Shown: in pieces, positions 14,761-22,097 of the stretch
Layout of the letters: the number at the start of each line of letters is the position of its first letter
How positions within the stretch are numbered: position 1 is the stretch's first letter
Source of the DNA: RUG14300 sp964619685
GTDB taxonomy: Bacteria; Bacillota; Clostridia; Christensenellales; CAG-1252
NCBI GenBank assembly: GCA_964619685.1
Contig: CAZUET010000013.1
Location: forward strand, 1 to 22,202
DNA length: 22,202 bases
Reading direction: 5' to 3'
The notes under the pieces: model-generated
What the model saw: only the letters and a program-made list of their open reading frames with translations
Told to the model about the DNA's origin: nothing
Databases searched by the model: none
Made by a program: the position numbers and the translations under genes

Positions 14761-15637
14761 ATATTTGAAGTCCTATCTTGATAGCTTCACTCCTAATTAT
14801 TTCTTGAGTATGTGTAGAAGCAGGTGAAAGTGGTGATCTTAATTCATTTTGGCATTTTCCGAGAATAGAAAGTAAATACTTAATACCGACTGGATTTACT
14901 TCGCTAAACAGAGCGTTGATAAAGCCATTAATTTCTACTTGTAAGCGACCTGCGTCGGTTATTGGTAGATTTAATAGAGAATGCACTATATCGGGTACAG
15001 CTAACGCTAAAACGCTTATTGTGCCGACTGCACCTATTGAGCGCAATGGCACGGTTAGATCGTCATTTCCGACATATAATGATATACCCGATCTTTTATA
15101 CTCTATGGCTTGTTCGACTGAGTTACTTGCATGCTTGACTGCTTGTATTGTTTTTTCATCAAAAAGTATGGATAAAAGAGATGGTTTTATCGAATAACCA
15201 ATGCGTGAGGGTACATTATATGCAATTATAGGTAATCCTGAAAGTTTTTTTATTGAGCGGAAATGCTCCAATAACCCATCGTCGGTACATTTAGAGCAGT
15301 ACGGTGGAATTACCAATAAGGCGTCTACGCCGACATTCTCATATATGGATGCTTGTATCGAAGCAGTTTTTGTATTTGACGCTAATACCCCGGAAATCAC
15401 TGGAACATTGCCCTTTGAAATGCCTACTGCATCTTTGAGTAACTTTACTTTTTCGGAGGGAGATAACGAATGTGTTTCTTGAGTCGAGCCCAAAACGATT
15501 AGTGCATCCGCACCTCTTGAAATCAATTCATCACATAATCTATTAAATGACAAGTGATCGACATTACCGTTTTTGAATGGAGTAATCAAAGCAACTCCTA
15601 CGCCTTTAAAAATATTCACAGAATAAGCTATGAACAC
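14759..15637 (-). CDS. dapA: 4-hydroxy-tetrahydrodipicolinate synthase-like aldolase
   Basis: DapA condenses pyruvate with aspartate semialdehyde at the start of the lysine/diaminopimelate branch. The 292-residue protein has the family barrel: FKGVGVALITPF at the N-terminus, the Schiff-base Lys168 (TIQAVKHAS), Tyr140 and Arg145 (AYNVPSRIG), and YVGNDDLTVP. asd, which makes the substrate, lies nearby on the same strand. Two catalytic-triad positions differ from E. coli: the usual GTTGE is GSTQE (Ser51-Thr52-Gln53-Glu54), and the second Tyr of PYYN is Cys114 (PPYCSK). It may therefore be a divergent DapA or a related pyruvate-dependent aldolase. The start is uncertain: GTG at 15637, or a GTG six codons later that begins closer to the family consensus. 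Neither has a ribosome binding site. Confidence 0.82.
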   Translation of the reverse strand: MFIAYSVNIFKGVGVALITPFKNGNVDHLSFNRLCDELISRGADALIVLGSTQETHSLSPSEKVKLLKDAVGISKGNVPVISGVLASNTKTASIQASIYENVGVDALLVIPPYCSKCTDDGLLEHFRSIKKLSGLPIIAYNVPSRIGYSIKPSLLSILFDEKTIQAVKHASNSVEQAIEYKRSGISLYVGNDDLTVPLRSIGAVGTISVLALAVPDIVHSLLNLPITDAGRLQVEINGFINALFSEVNPVGIKYLLSILGKCQNELRSPLSPASTHTQEIIRSEAIKIGLQI

Positions 15638-15702
15638 AAAGAAAAAATTAGAACGGAATCAAGTATTTTTTTGTCATATAACGCATTATTTTGTGCATTT
15701 TA

Positions 15703-15731
15703 TTGCATTATGAATAGAAAAATGGTAAAAT
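15703..15731 (+). promoter_or_regulatory. Sigma-A promoter of the dCMP deaminase gene
   Basis: TTGCAT (15703-15708), a 17-bp spacer and TAAAAT (15726-15731), 31 bp before the ATG. The 125-bp divergent region also holds three GCATT motifs (15683, 15695 and 15705), which could be a regulator site. Confidence 0.65.
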
Positions 15732-15762
15732 AAGAGTAAATTAAGATTGTAAGGAGTTAACC

Positions 15763-16212
15763 ATGGATAAGTGGGATAAAAGATTTATGGAAATGACCGA
15801 GGTTGTTGCAACTTGGAGCTCATGCTTTAAGCCTGATAGACAGGTAGGTGCAATAATTACCAAGGATAAAAGAATATTGACTACAGGCTATAACGGAGCA
15901 GGTGTAGGCATAAAAAGCTGTAAGGAGCGTAATGAATGTATGCGTCAGCGTTTAGGTATCGAATCGGGTACAAGACATGAATTATGCTATGCGGTACATG
16001 CTGAGCAGAACGCAATAATACAGGCAGCAAAGCTTGGCTTGTCTGTAAATGAAGCTACATTATACTGCACTCATCAACCATGTTCGATTTGTGCAAAAAT
16101 GATAATCAATTCAGGGATAAAGAGAGTAGTATTTAAATCGGGCTATCCAGACGATTTTTCCATGGAAATGTTCAAGGAAGCCGGTCTCATCGTCGAAAAA
16201 TTTGGCGAATAG
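15763..16212 (+). CDS. Deoxycytidylate (dCMP) deaminase family protein, ComEB-like
   Basis: Zinc-dependent deaminase of 149 residues that most likely converts dCMP to dUMP for thymidylate synthesis. The zinc site is His79 and catalytic Glu81 in HAEQNAI, with Cys107 and Cys110 in PCSICAK. The N-terminal KPDRQVGAIITKDKRILTTG and TGYNG segments match the ComEB/dCMP deaminase group and not tRNA adenosine deaminases. An extra Cys-rich insert (SCKERNECMRQRLG) before the zinc site is typical of this family and probably binds a second structural zinc. AAGGAG precedes the ATG. The gene stands alone between dapA and asd, which are on the other strand. Confidence 0.9.
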   Translation: MDKWDKRFMEMTEVVATWSSCFKPDRQVGAIITKDKRILTTGYNGAGVGIKSCKERNECMRQRLGIESGTRHELCYAVHAEQNAIIQAAKLGLSVNEATLYCTHQPCSICAKMIINSGIKRVVFKSGYPDDFSMEMFKEAGLIVEKFGE

Positions 16213-16242
16213 ACATTCTTCCAGTTTTCTCGTTTTGTATCT

Positions 16243-16289
16243 CGGACAGAAACGGCAAATCTATTATACTGACTATAATTTTCTGTCCG
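16243..16289. repeat. 10-bp inverted repeat beside foldback locus 4
   Basis: CGGACAGAAA (16243-16252) pairs exactly with TTTCTGTCCG (16280-16289). The left part is preceded by TGTATCT, as in foldback right ends, so it looks like a leftover right end facing the next left end. Confidence 0.6.
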
Positions 16290-16414
16290 CCGTCATTCAC
16301 CGTCCTGTCATACTGAGCGGAGCGTAAGCGAAGTCGAACTGCCTAAGCAGTGCAAGGCACAGCCTTGCAGTATCTTGGACGGAACTGCTATGACATTTGG
16401 TATCTTGCGGACGG
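16285..16414 (+). repeat. Compound foldback repeat, locus 4 (type A inside type B)
   Basis: Outer ends GTCCGC (16285-16290) and GTATCTTGCGGAC (to 16412) enclose a complete type A element at 16300-16382. Its hairpins are ACTGC-ctaa-GCAGT and GCAAGGC-aca-GCCTTGC. The flank after the inner element (AACTGCTATGACATTT) is the same as at locus 2, so the A-in-B arrangement is itself repeated. It lies between converging genes. Confidence 0.8.
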
Positions 16415-16434
16415 TTACTAAACTACATCCACAT

Positions 16435-17436
16435 TTACATTTTCAATAGTAATTCTAATATTTGCACCGCATTTGTTGCCGCACCCTTTCTAAGATTATC
16501 GCCTACGATCCATAAATTACACCCTGACCTTACCGAATTATCTTTACGGAGTCTTCCTACATATACACTATCGGTGTTTGTTGCATTGATAGGCATAGGG
16601 TAGACACCTTTTTTTGTATCGTCTAAAACGGTGACTCCGTCTGCATTATTTAATACCATTTTTATTGTATTTATATCGCATTTTCTTTTAAATTCCACAT
16701 TTACACTTATACCGTGAGAAGTATAAACAGGAACTCTTACCGCTGTTGCAGTAATTTTTAGACTCGGTTCATTTAGAATTTTTCTTGTTTCATTAATCAT
16801 TTTGTATTCCTCTTTTGTATATCCGTCATCTGTTGCTATATCTATTTGAGGAATAACATTTGAAAAGATAGGAAATGAAAATTTTGACGGTGGCTCTCCA
16901 TTGATACCGCTTTCGAGATCTTTAACGCCTTGCATACCTGCACCCGAAACAGATTGATAGGTCGAGTAGACGATCCTTTTGATTTTGAATATATCGTGAA
17001 GCGGTTTAAGAACAACTGTAGCGATGATTGTTGTGCAATTAGGGTTTGCGATTATACCGTTATGACGGGATAGACACTCTTTATTGACTTCGGGAACGAT
17101 AAGAGGACATCCTTTATCTAAACGCCAATAACTACTGTTATCTATGACTGTGATTCCGTTTTCTATGAGCTTAGGGGCGAACTCTCTACTAATTTCTCCG
17201 TTGACTGCCATAATAGCATGAGTAATTCCCTTATTGAGAATGCTTTCATTAGACAATGTATGTACTTTATACACTTTTTCATTAAAAGGAATAGTTAAGC
17301 CGTCGCTTTTAGGTGATGCGAATAATTTATATTCGTCAAACGGAAGTTTTCTTTCTTCGAGAACCCCTAGAACCGTTCTACCGACTAATCCTGTCGCTCC
17401 TATAATTGCTAAAATTTTTTTATTATGTTTATTCAA
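16435..17436 (-). CDS. asd: Aspartate-semialdehyde dehydrogenase
   Basis: Asd reduces aspartyl phosphate to aspartate semialdehyde with NADPH, feeding lysine/diaminopimelate and threonine/methionine synthesis. The 333-residue protein has the nucleotide loop GATGLVG (13-19), VIDNSSYWR, the catalytic Cys134 (ANPNCTT), QSVSGAG, and the general-base His241 (RVPVYTSHG). The C-terminal LWIVGDNLRKGAATNAVQ is the standard family ending. The start is a TTG, supported by a GGGGTG ribosome binding site 5 nt upstream and by the family's N-terminal alignment. Its product is the substrate of the dapA-like gene about 0.8 kb downstream on the same strand, although dCMP deaminase and a repeat locus lie between. 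No lysine riboswitch was seen upstream. Confidence 0.95.
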   Translation of the reverse strand: MNKHNKKILAIIGATGLVGRTVLGVLEERKLPFDEYKLFASPKSDGLTIPFNEKVYKVHTLSNESILNKGITHAIMAVNGEISREFAPKLIENGITVIDNSSYWRLDKGCPLIVPEVNKECLSRHNGIIANPNCTTIIATVVLKPLHDIFKIKRIVYSTYQSVSGAGMQGVKDLESGINGEPPSKFSFPIFSNVIPQIDIATDDGYTKEEYKMINETRKILNEPSLKITATAVRVPVYTSHGISVNVEFKRKCDINTIKMVLNNADGVTVLDDTKKGVYPMPINATNTDSVYVGRLRKDNSVRSGCNLWIVGDNLRKGAATNAVQILELLLKM

Positions 17437-17534
17437 TATTTCACCCCAAATATCGCAAGATAAATACTACATAAAACGCAAAAAATTGCATAGAATTTTC
17501 AATGCTGGATTTTTAGCTTCTAAATGTTTATATA

Positions 17535-17553
17535 AATAACTTGCAAAGTTATT
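17535..17553. promoter_or_regulatory. Perfect inverted repeat over the -35 box, candidate operator
   Basis: AATAACTT-gca-AAGTTATT, with 8-bp arms and a 3-bp centre, covers the -35 box at 17541-17546 in the intergenic region shared with the divergent asd gene. A repressor dimer here could control the downstream operon. The regulator is not identified. Confidence 0.55.
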
Positions 17554-17569
17554 AAAAATGTTGTATTAT
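17541..17569 (+). promoter_or_regulatory. Sigma-A promoter of the 17629-22019 operon
   Basis: TTGCAA (17541-17546), a 17-bp spacer and TATTAT (17564-17569). The leader of about 53 nt contains a short AGTGGG/CCCGCT stem before the ribosome binding site. Confidence 0.75.
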
Positions 17570-17628
17570 TTATAAGTATTATTATAGTGGGTAATTAGAT
17601 TTTCCCGCTGACGACTTAAGGAGATTAT

Positions 17629-18705
17629 ATGTCAAGAGCAGATTTGATCTTAAAGCTTACCGTTGGTAAAGACAAGCGTACCGTTGAACCGGTTGAAACC
17701 GGTGGTAGAATATCCAACTTTTTTAAGTTGTTCAATGCTAACATTAAAAATGTATTTTGGACAAACCTTATCTATACAGGTATTTTTGCTTTACCTCTAA
17801 TATTTAGTTTATTCATTTTACCGAATTTGGTTCATAGCTTTGTCTATACTGATAGACATTTTATCGGTAATTTCGGTTTTGGATTTCCCGGAACAGCGGA
17901 TAGTTATTCCGAAGCTGTTTTATATCAGCAGTATATCAATAGAATTTTCTTATTTCCTTGTATAATCGGCTCAGTATTTATTGCATTTGTTGGTTTGTCG
18001 GGTGTATTCCACTGTTCGAGAGGATATATGTGGTGCGAGAAGGTTAATATTAAGTCTTTCTTCCGTGGTATTAAGAAAATGTGGAAGCCGTTTATGCTTA
18101 TCGGTGCAATTTGTTGTGTAGTTCTTGCAGGTTGCTTGTATGGTTTTGAATGGCACAATACCCTTATGAAATTGTCCGAAGCTTACTGGGCAAGTTATTT
18201 GGTAGCAATCGTAGTAGGTATCGTAGGTGTATTGACTGCGCTTATCGTTATGATAATGCTTCCCTCTATTGCTTGTTATGATTTCAAGCTTCGTGATCAC
18301 TTTAAAAATGCGGTCTTACTTAACATTGTCATGTTTGTACCGTCATTGATTATATTAGGCTTTACTGTAGGCTTGTGCATGCTTAGTACAGTTAGTTTAT
18401 TCTCGTTCTTAATTCCTGTTTTATTGGCATTATTAGGATTTTTCTTTATTGGAATGATGTGGACAAGTTATTCTCAATACTTATTCGATAACTTTATTTG
18501 TACTCAAGTAGATGCTAACGGTAATAGAATTGAAGTTACTATCAAAAAGAAAACTGCAAAGGAAGTTAAAGAATATGTAGGTGCTAAGAAAAAGAATTCT
18601 ACCGACGAAGAAGAAAAGACAAGAGCAGAAAAGAAAAAGGAAAAACAACAACAAAATAAGAATTCTTACAATTCATCCTATAAGCGTAAGGGCGGTAAGA
18701 AATAA
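17629..18705 (+). CDS. Multi-pass membrane protein of unknown function with a basic C-terminal tail
   Basis: The product is a 358-residue integral membrane protein with about six hydrophobic helices (roughly 43-65, 107-131, 152-172, 185-212, 222-246 and 248-278). Its general look recalls YesL/DUF624-type proteins, but I cannot assign it firmly. The C-terminus (about 300-358) is a charged Lys/Glu/Gln-rich tail that is probably cytoplasmic and disordered. The N-terminal stretch KRTVEPVETGG (about 16-26) is encoded by a palindromic sequence and may be an inserted element. AAGGAG precedes the ATG. It is the first gene of a tightly packed run: the methyltransferase starts 2 bp after its stop. Confidence 0.8.
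   Translation: MSRADLILKLTVGKDKRTVEPVETGGRISNFFKLFNANIKNVFWTNLIYTGIFALPLIFSLFILPNLVHSFVYTDRHFIGNFGFGFPGTADSYSEAVLYQQYINRIFLFPCIIGSVFIAFVGLSGVFHCSRGYMWCEKVNIKSFFRGIKKMWKPFMLIGAICCVVLAGCLYGFEWHNTLMKLSEAYWASYLVAIVVGIVGVLTALIVMIMLPSIACYDFKLRDHFKNAVLLNIVMFVPSLIILGFTVGLCMLSTVSLFSFLIPVLLALLGFFFIGMMWTSYSQYLFDNFICTQVDANGNRIEVTIKKKTAKEVKEYVGAKKKNSTDEEEKTRAEKKKEKQQQNKNSYNSSYKRKGGKK
17688..17703 (+). repeat. Palindrome within the coding region of the membrane protein gene
   Basis: ACCGGTT-ga-AACCGGT, with perfect 7-bp arms, encodes part of VEPVETGG. A weaker inverted repeat (TTACC-gtt-GGTAA) lies shortly before it. The base composition is richer in GC than the surrounding gene. Confidence 0.75.
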
Positions 18706-18707
18706 TA

Positions 18708-19433
18708 ATGGATAACGCCTATCAGGTATTAGGTAGATATTACGACAGAATGATCGAGTATCCTTATGAAAGGGTGCTCGATTTAGCGTTAGAAAAGCAT
18801 CAAGGCGGTAAGGCATTAGATCTATTTTGCGGAACAGGTCGATTTTCAATAATGCTTGCCCGTAGCGGATTTACCGTTGAGGGTAGTGATCTTTCTCCCG
18901 AAATGTTAGGAGAAGCAATGAAAAATTCTGCAAAGGTCGGTGTAAAGATAGTATTCAAGCAAGAAAACGCATTGGAGTTTAGGTATAATTCGCCGTATGA
19001 TATTATAACTGCTACATCGGACGGAATAAACTATTTGCAAAATGATAAAATCGAGCCGTTTTTTAAGCGTGTATATGATGCGTTGAGATCGGGTGGGCGT
19101 TTTATATTTGATATGTCGTCCGAGTATAAGCTTGTCAATGTATTAGGTAACGAACTTTATTATGAGGATTATGACGATATTGTTCTGTTTTGGCAAAATA
19201 GCCTAAGGAAAAAGGATAAAAGCGTCAAAATGGACTTGACATTTTTTGAAAAGAATGCTGACGGCTTATATGTAAGGCGTGACGAATCACAGCGTCAGTA
19301 TGCTCATTCAAAAGAATTTATAGAGCAATCGGCACTTAATGTTGGCTTTAAAATGGTTAAAGCCTTAGACGAGCGTTTTTCAAAGCCTCGTGATAAGAGC
19401 GAGCGTATTATCTTCGTGCTTGAAAAGGAGTAA
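18708..19433 (+). CDS. Class I SAM-dependent methyltransferase
   Basis: Rossmann-fold methyltransferase of 241 residues. Motif I is ALDLFCGTGRF (36-46) and the acidic residue binding the SAM ribose is Asp61 (VEGSDLSPEML). YDIITATSDGINYL and LRSGGRFIFDMSS are the usual post-I and motif III segments. The long C-terminal part (about 140-241) with FWQNSLRKKDKSVKMDLTFF probably forms the substrate site. The substrate cannot be told from the sequence. It follows the membrane gene by 2 bp without a strong ribosome binding site, so translation is likely coupled. Hsp33 follows 11 bp after the stop. Confidence 0.88.
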   Translation: MDNAYQVLGRYYDRMIEYPYERVLDLALEKHQGGKALDLFCGTGRFSIMLARSGFTVEGSDLSPEMLGEAMKNSAKVGVKIVFKQENALEFRYNSPYDIITATSDGINYLQNDKIEPFFKRVYDALRSGGRFIFDMSSEYKLVNVLGNELYYEDYDDIVLFWQNSLRKKDKSVKMDLTFFEKNADGLYVRRDESQRQYAHSKEFIEQSALNVGFKMVKALDERFSKPRDKSERIIFVLEKE

Positions 19434-19444
19434 AGGAGTAAATA

Positions 19445-20335
19445 ATGGATAGTGTATGTAAATCATTAGTTTTTAACGGATTAGTAGAGGTTACAGCCTT
19501 CGATACTACAGACTTAGTTCGTGAGGCTGCGAGAATACATAATACATCACCGGTAGCAACTGTGGCATTCGGTAAGGTTTTGAGCATAGCGTCGTTTATG
19601 AGTAATTCACTCAAAAATAAGGGCGATAAACTTTCTATTACAGTCGATTCTGAAGGAGATATCGGAAGAATAGTTGTAGCGTCAAACGGTGCAATGAATG
19701 TTAGAGGCTTTGTCGAAAATCCTAATGTAGCTATTGAGCCGTTAGGTAACGGTAAACAAAATGTCAAAGCAGCCATTAAGGGTGGCTATCTTAAGGTAAT
19801 CAAGGATCTTGGATTAAAGGATCCGTATTCGGGAACAAGTGAACTTGTAAACGGTAATGTGGACGAAGACTTTGCTTGGTATTTCACAAAGAGCGAGGGC
19901 GTACCTACTGCATTGGCGTTATCGGTAAATGTAGACGAATCGGGTGAATGTACATCCGCAGGAGGTATTGTAATACAGCCCATGCCCGGTTGTACCGAGG
20001 AGATATTGGTTATACTTGAAGATATTTCCATGAACTTTGTCAATATCGATAAGTATGTCGCAAGGCGTGATCCTCATCAGCTTATTGACGACCATTTCGG
20101 ACATTTCGAGATTGAATATTTTGAACCTCAAAAGCCCGAATATAAATGCACCTGTAACCAAGAGTATATCAAGGGCGTTGTTAGAAGTTTAGGTAGAAAC
20201 GAATGCGTTAATATACTTATGGAGCGAGGAAGCATCGAGGTGGTTTGTCAATTCTGTAATAAGAAATATAATTTTGATAAACAAGCAGTTATAGATCTTT
20301 GGCAAGAATACGATAGGATCCATAAGAAAAAATAA
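19445..20335 (+). CDS. hslO: Hsp33 redox-regulated chaperonin
   Basis: Hsp33 is a cytoplasmic holdase chaperone switched on when oxidation removes zinc from its C-terminal cysteines. The N-terminal domain has VREAARIHNTSPVATVAFGK and a DSEGDIGRIVVAS segment. GYLKVIKDLG and GGIVIQPMPG are also conserved. The C-terminal redox switch has all four zinc cysteines in the standard CxC...CxxC layout: Cys235 and Cys237 (KCTCN), Cys268 and Cys271 (VCQFC). The length of 296 residues is normal. Two AAGGAG sites lie in and just after the end of the methyltransferase gene; the second is correctly spaced from the ATG. Its place in an operon with a membrane protein and methyltransferase suggests general housekeeping or stress expression. 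Confidence 0.96.
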   Translation: MDSVCKSLVFNGLVEVTAFDTTDLVREAARIHNTSPVATVAFGKVLSIASFMSNSLKNKGDKLSITVDSEGDIGRIVVASNGAMNVRGFVENPNVAIEPLGNGKQNVKAAIKGGYLKVIKDLGLKDPYSGTSELVNGNVDEDFAWYFTKSEGVPTALALSVNVDESGECTSAGGIVIQPMPGCTEEILVILEDISMNFVNIDKYVARRDPHQLIDDHFGHFEIEYFEPQKPEYKCTCNQEYIKGVVRSLGRNECVNILMERGSIEVVCQFCNKKYNFDKQAVIDLWQEYDRIHKKK

Positions 20336-20345
20336 GAATAATATA

Positions 20346-20353
20346 GGGGGGGG
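20346..20353 (+). promoter_or_regulatory. G8 tract acting as ribosome binding site
   Basis: Eight consecutive Gs end 4 nt before the ATG at 20358 and are the only Shine-Dalgarno-like sequence there. Homopolymers of this length are prone to slippage, which would change strength and spacing of the site. Confidence 0.65.
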
Positions 20354-20357
20354 TAGA

Positions 20358-22019
20358 ATGACTAAGATTAGCGATGAGAATACAGAAACTATAGCCTTTT
20401 CGATAAGTAAAGAAGACTATATCGATATGGCGAACGATTGCCTTGAAAACGAAGAGTATAACGAGGCTATAATGCATGCCAATAATGCCTATGATTTAGG
20501 TAAAGATCGTGAGATTTTTTTCATTCTTCCACAAGCATATTATTGTGTAGATAATCAAGATATGTCATTAACGGCATTATCCGAGCTAATGGCTTCCTAT
20601 AAGGTCACAAGAAGTGATTTAGAGTTTTTATCCGGCTGTATCGCAGGTAGCTTAGAAGATAGAGGTAGACTTTTTGCCGCATACTTTTTTCTCAATAAAT
20701 ACGGCGAAGAAATCGATGATGACTTAGCTCAAACAATAATTGAAGATAGTTGTAGAGATCTTTTACAAAGAGCGAAGGAAATGCGAGAACCAAAGCTTAA
20801 GTTTTCTGATGTCGACCGTGTGCATTATAATGCCGAAACATTAATTAGAGCGCATCGATTGATGGCAGACTCCGATTATAAAGGTGCAATGCATTTGATA
20901 AAAAGTTTGTATGATACCGAAAGCGATAAATTCGAGAGAATTAGAGCCGAGGCTATTTGCCAAGATGGTCTAAATAATACCGAGCGAGTTCTTGAATTAG
21001 CCCGTCAAGCACTGTCGATTAAGCCTACAGTGGGCACCTTACCCGATTTTTTGCACTATAATAATCAATATCCTGAAGTCATCGAATTGCTTAAATATTT
21101 CAAGTTTTCCGACGATAGCTCGACTATGGAAGACGTAGCCTCTTTAGCTAATAGATATGGTGTATTCGATTATGCAAAAACGGTAGTCGAAAGACTTATT
21201 GTTGCACATCCTAATGCAATCAAGTATAAGGTAATGAAGACCTTGATAAGGTGGAATCAAGGCGAAAGAGAACAAAGTAAAAAAGCTTATTTATCATTGC
21301 TTTATACAATGAGAATAAAATATCCTGTCGATTATATATCGAGACTCCGCATTCCATACTTTTTGGAGATAAATAAGATCGTTCCCGATGTTCTCGATAA
21401 AAGAATATATCGTATGGTTGTTAAAGAGTTATCGGTAAATCACAATAAAAAGCTCAGTAACGAGCTTAAAAGAGCGGTGGTGTATCTTTTCACAGACGAT
21501 AATTACGAATACGGTGTTAATTTGATTAAGTATTTTGATAAACTTAATGCAGAAGACGAATTTTATATTTTGAAGCGTTTGAATTCTGATATAAATACAC
21601 CAAAACGCTTGAAAAAGTTTTTGATCAAGACAATGATACAAAACGGGCATAAAGGAAAATTCTTTTATAATGCAAATGGATACTATCTTAATATCAATAT
21701 TAAACGCCCACCGTCATTTGAAGAATTTGATGATGGCTTAAAAGAAGCGTATGCAGATTCATTTGCAATGCTTGCCGAAAGTGAAAATGCAGCCCATAAG
21801 GATTTGGTGTATATATATGAAAGGATTTTTGAGTTAGGTGATTATATTTATACTGAACTATCAAAGTTAGCAAGAGCAGCCGCATATATGGCACTTGAAG
21901 AATCGGGAACAAAAAGCCTTTTCTTGGAAGAATACTGCGAATTTAACGGTATCAATATAAGTGATATTGATTTAGAAATAACATATATAAGAGATTTTGT
22001 TCTCAAAAAAAAGGAATAA
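20358..22019 (+). CDS. TPR-like helical repeat protein of unknown function
   Basis: The 553-residue protein is soluble and helical, with no signal peptide or membrane segment. Residues about 19-50 (ANDCLENEEYNEAIMHANNA) fit the tetratricopeptide pattern well, and less regular helical pairs continue through about 155-290 (YKGAMHLIKSLYDTE, VLELARQALSIKP, YAKTVVERLIVAHPNA). The second half (about 330-553) is helical and acidic without a motif I recognise. TPR proteins act as scaffolds, so a partner among the operon's other products is possible but not shown. It starts 22 bp after hslO with the G8 ribosome binding site and is the last gene of the run. Confidence 0.8.
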   Translation: MTKISDENTETIAFSISKEDYIDMANDCLENEEYNEAIMHANNAYDLGKDREIFFILPQAYYCVDNQDMSLTALSELMASYKVTRSDLEFLSGCIAGSLEDRGRLFAAYFFLNKYGEEIDDDLAQTIIEDSCRDLLQRAKEMREPKLKFSDVDRVHYNAETLIRAHRLMADSDYKGAMHLIKSLYDTESDKFERIRAEAICQDGLNNTERVLELARQALSIKPTVGTLPDFLHYNNQYPEVIELLKYFKFSDDSSTMEDVASLANRYGVFDYAKTVVERLIVAHPNAIKYKVMKTLIRWNQGEREQSKKAYLSLLYTMRIKYPVDYISRLRIPYFLEINKIVPDVLDKRIYRMVVKELSVNHNKKLSNELKRAVVYLFTDDNYEYGVNLIKYFDKLNAEDEFYILKRLNSDINTPKRLKKFLIKTMIQNGHKGKFFYNANGYYLNINIKRPPSFEEFDDGLKEAYADSFAMLAESENAAHKDLVYIYERIFELGDYIYTELSKLARAAAYMALEESGTKSLFLEEYCEFNGINISDIDLEITYIRDFVLKKKE

Positions 22020-22035
22020 TCAATTATAATACAAT

Positions 22036-22061
22036 AATAATTCCAGTATCACGGGATTATT
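22036..22061 (+). terminator. Weak hairpin after the TPR gene, possible terminator
   Basis: AATAATTCC (22036-22044) pairs with GGGATTATT (22053-22061), one G-T wobble, around an 8-nt loop. The following bases are TACAACGG, not a T run, so termination would be inefficient. Confidence 0.35.
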
Positions 22062-22097
22062 TACAACGGTGTTTGTAATGTGTAGAGGCATCATTCC

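Noticed and set aside
14916..15482. Two + strand open frames of 93 codons opposite dapA
   Set aside because: They are shadows of the dapA reading frame, which has clear family motifs throughout.
17437..17628. Possible lysine riboswitch upstream of asd
   Set aside because: The region is short, holds a divergent promoter and a palindrome, and shows none of the multi-helix L-box layout or a terminator before asd. The dapA upstream region is too short as well.
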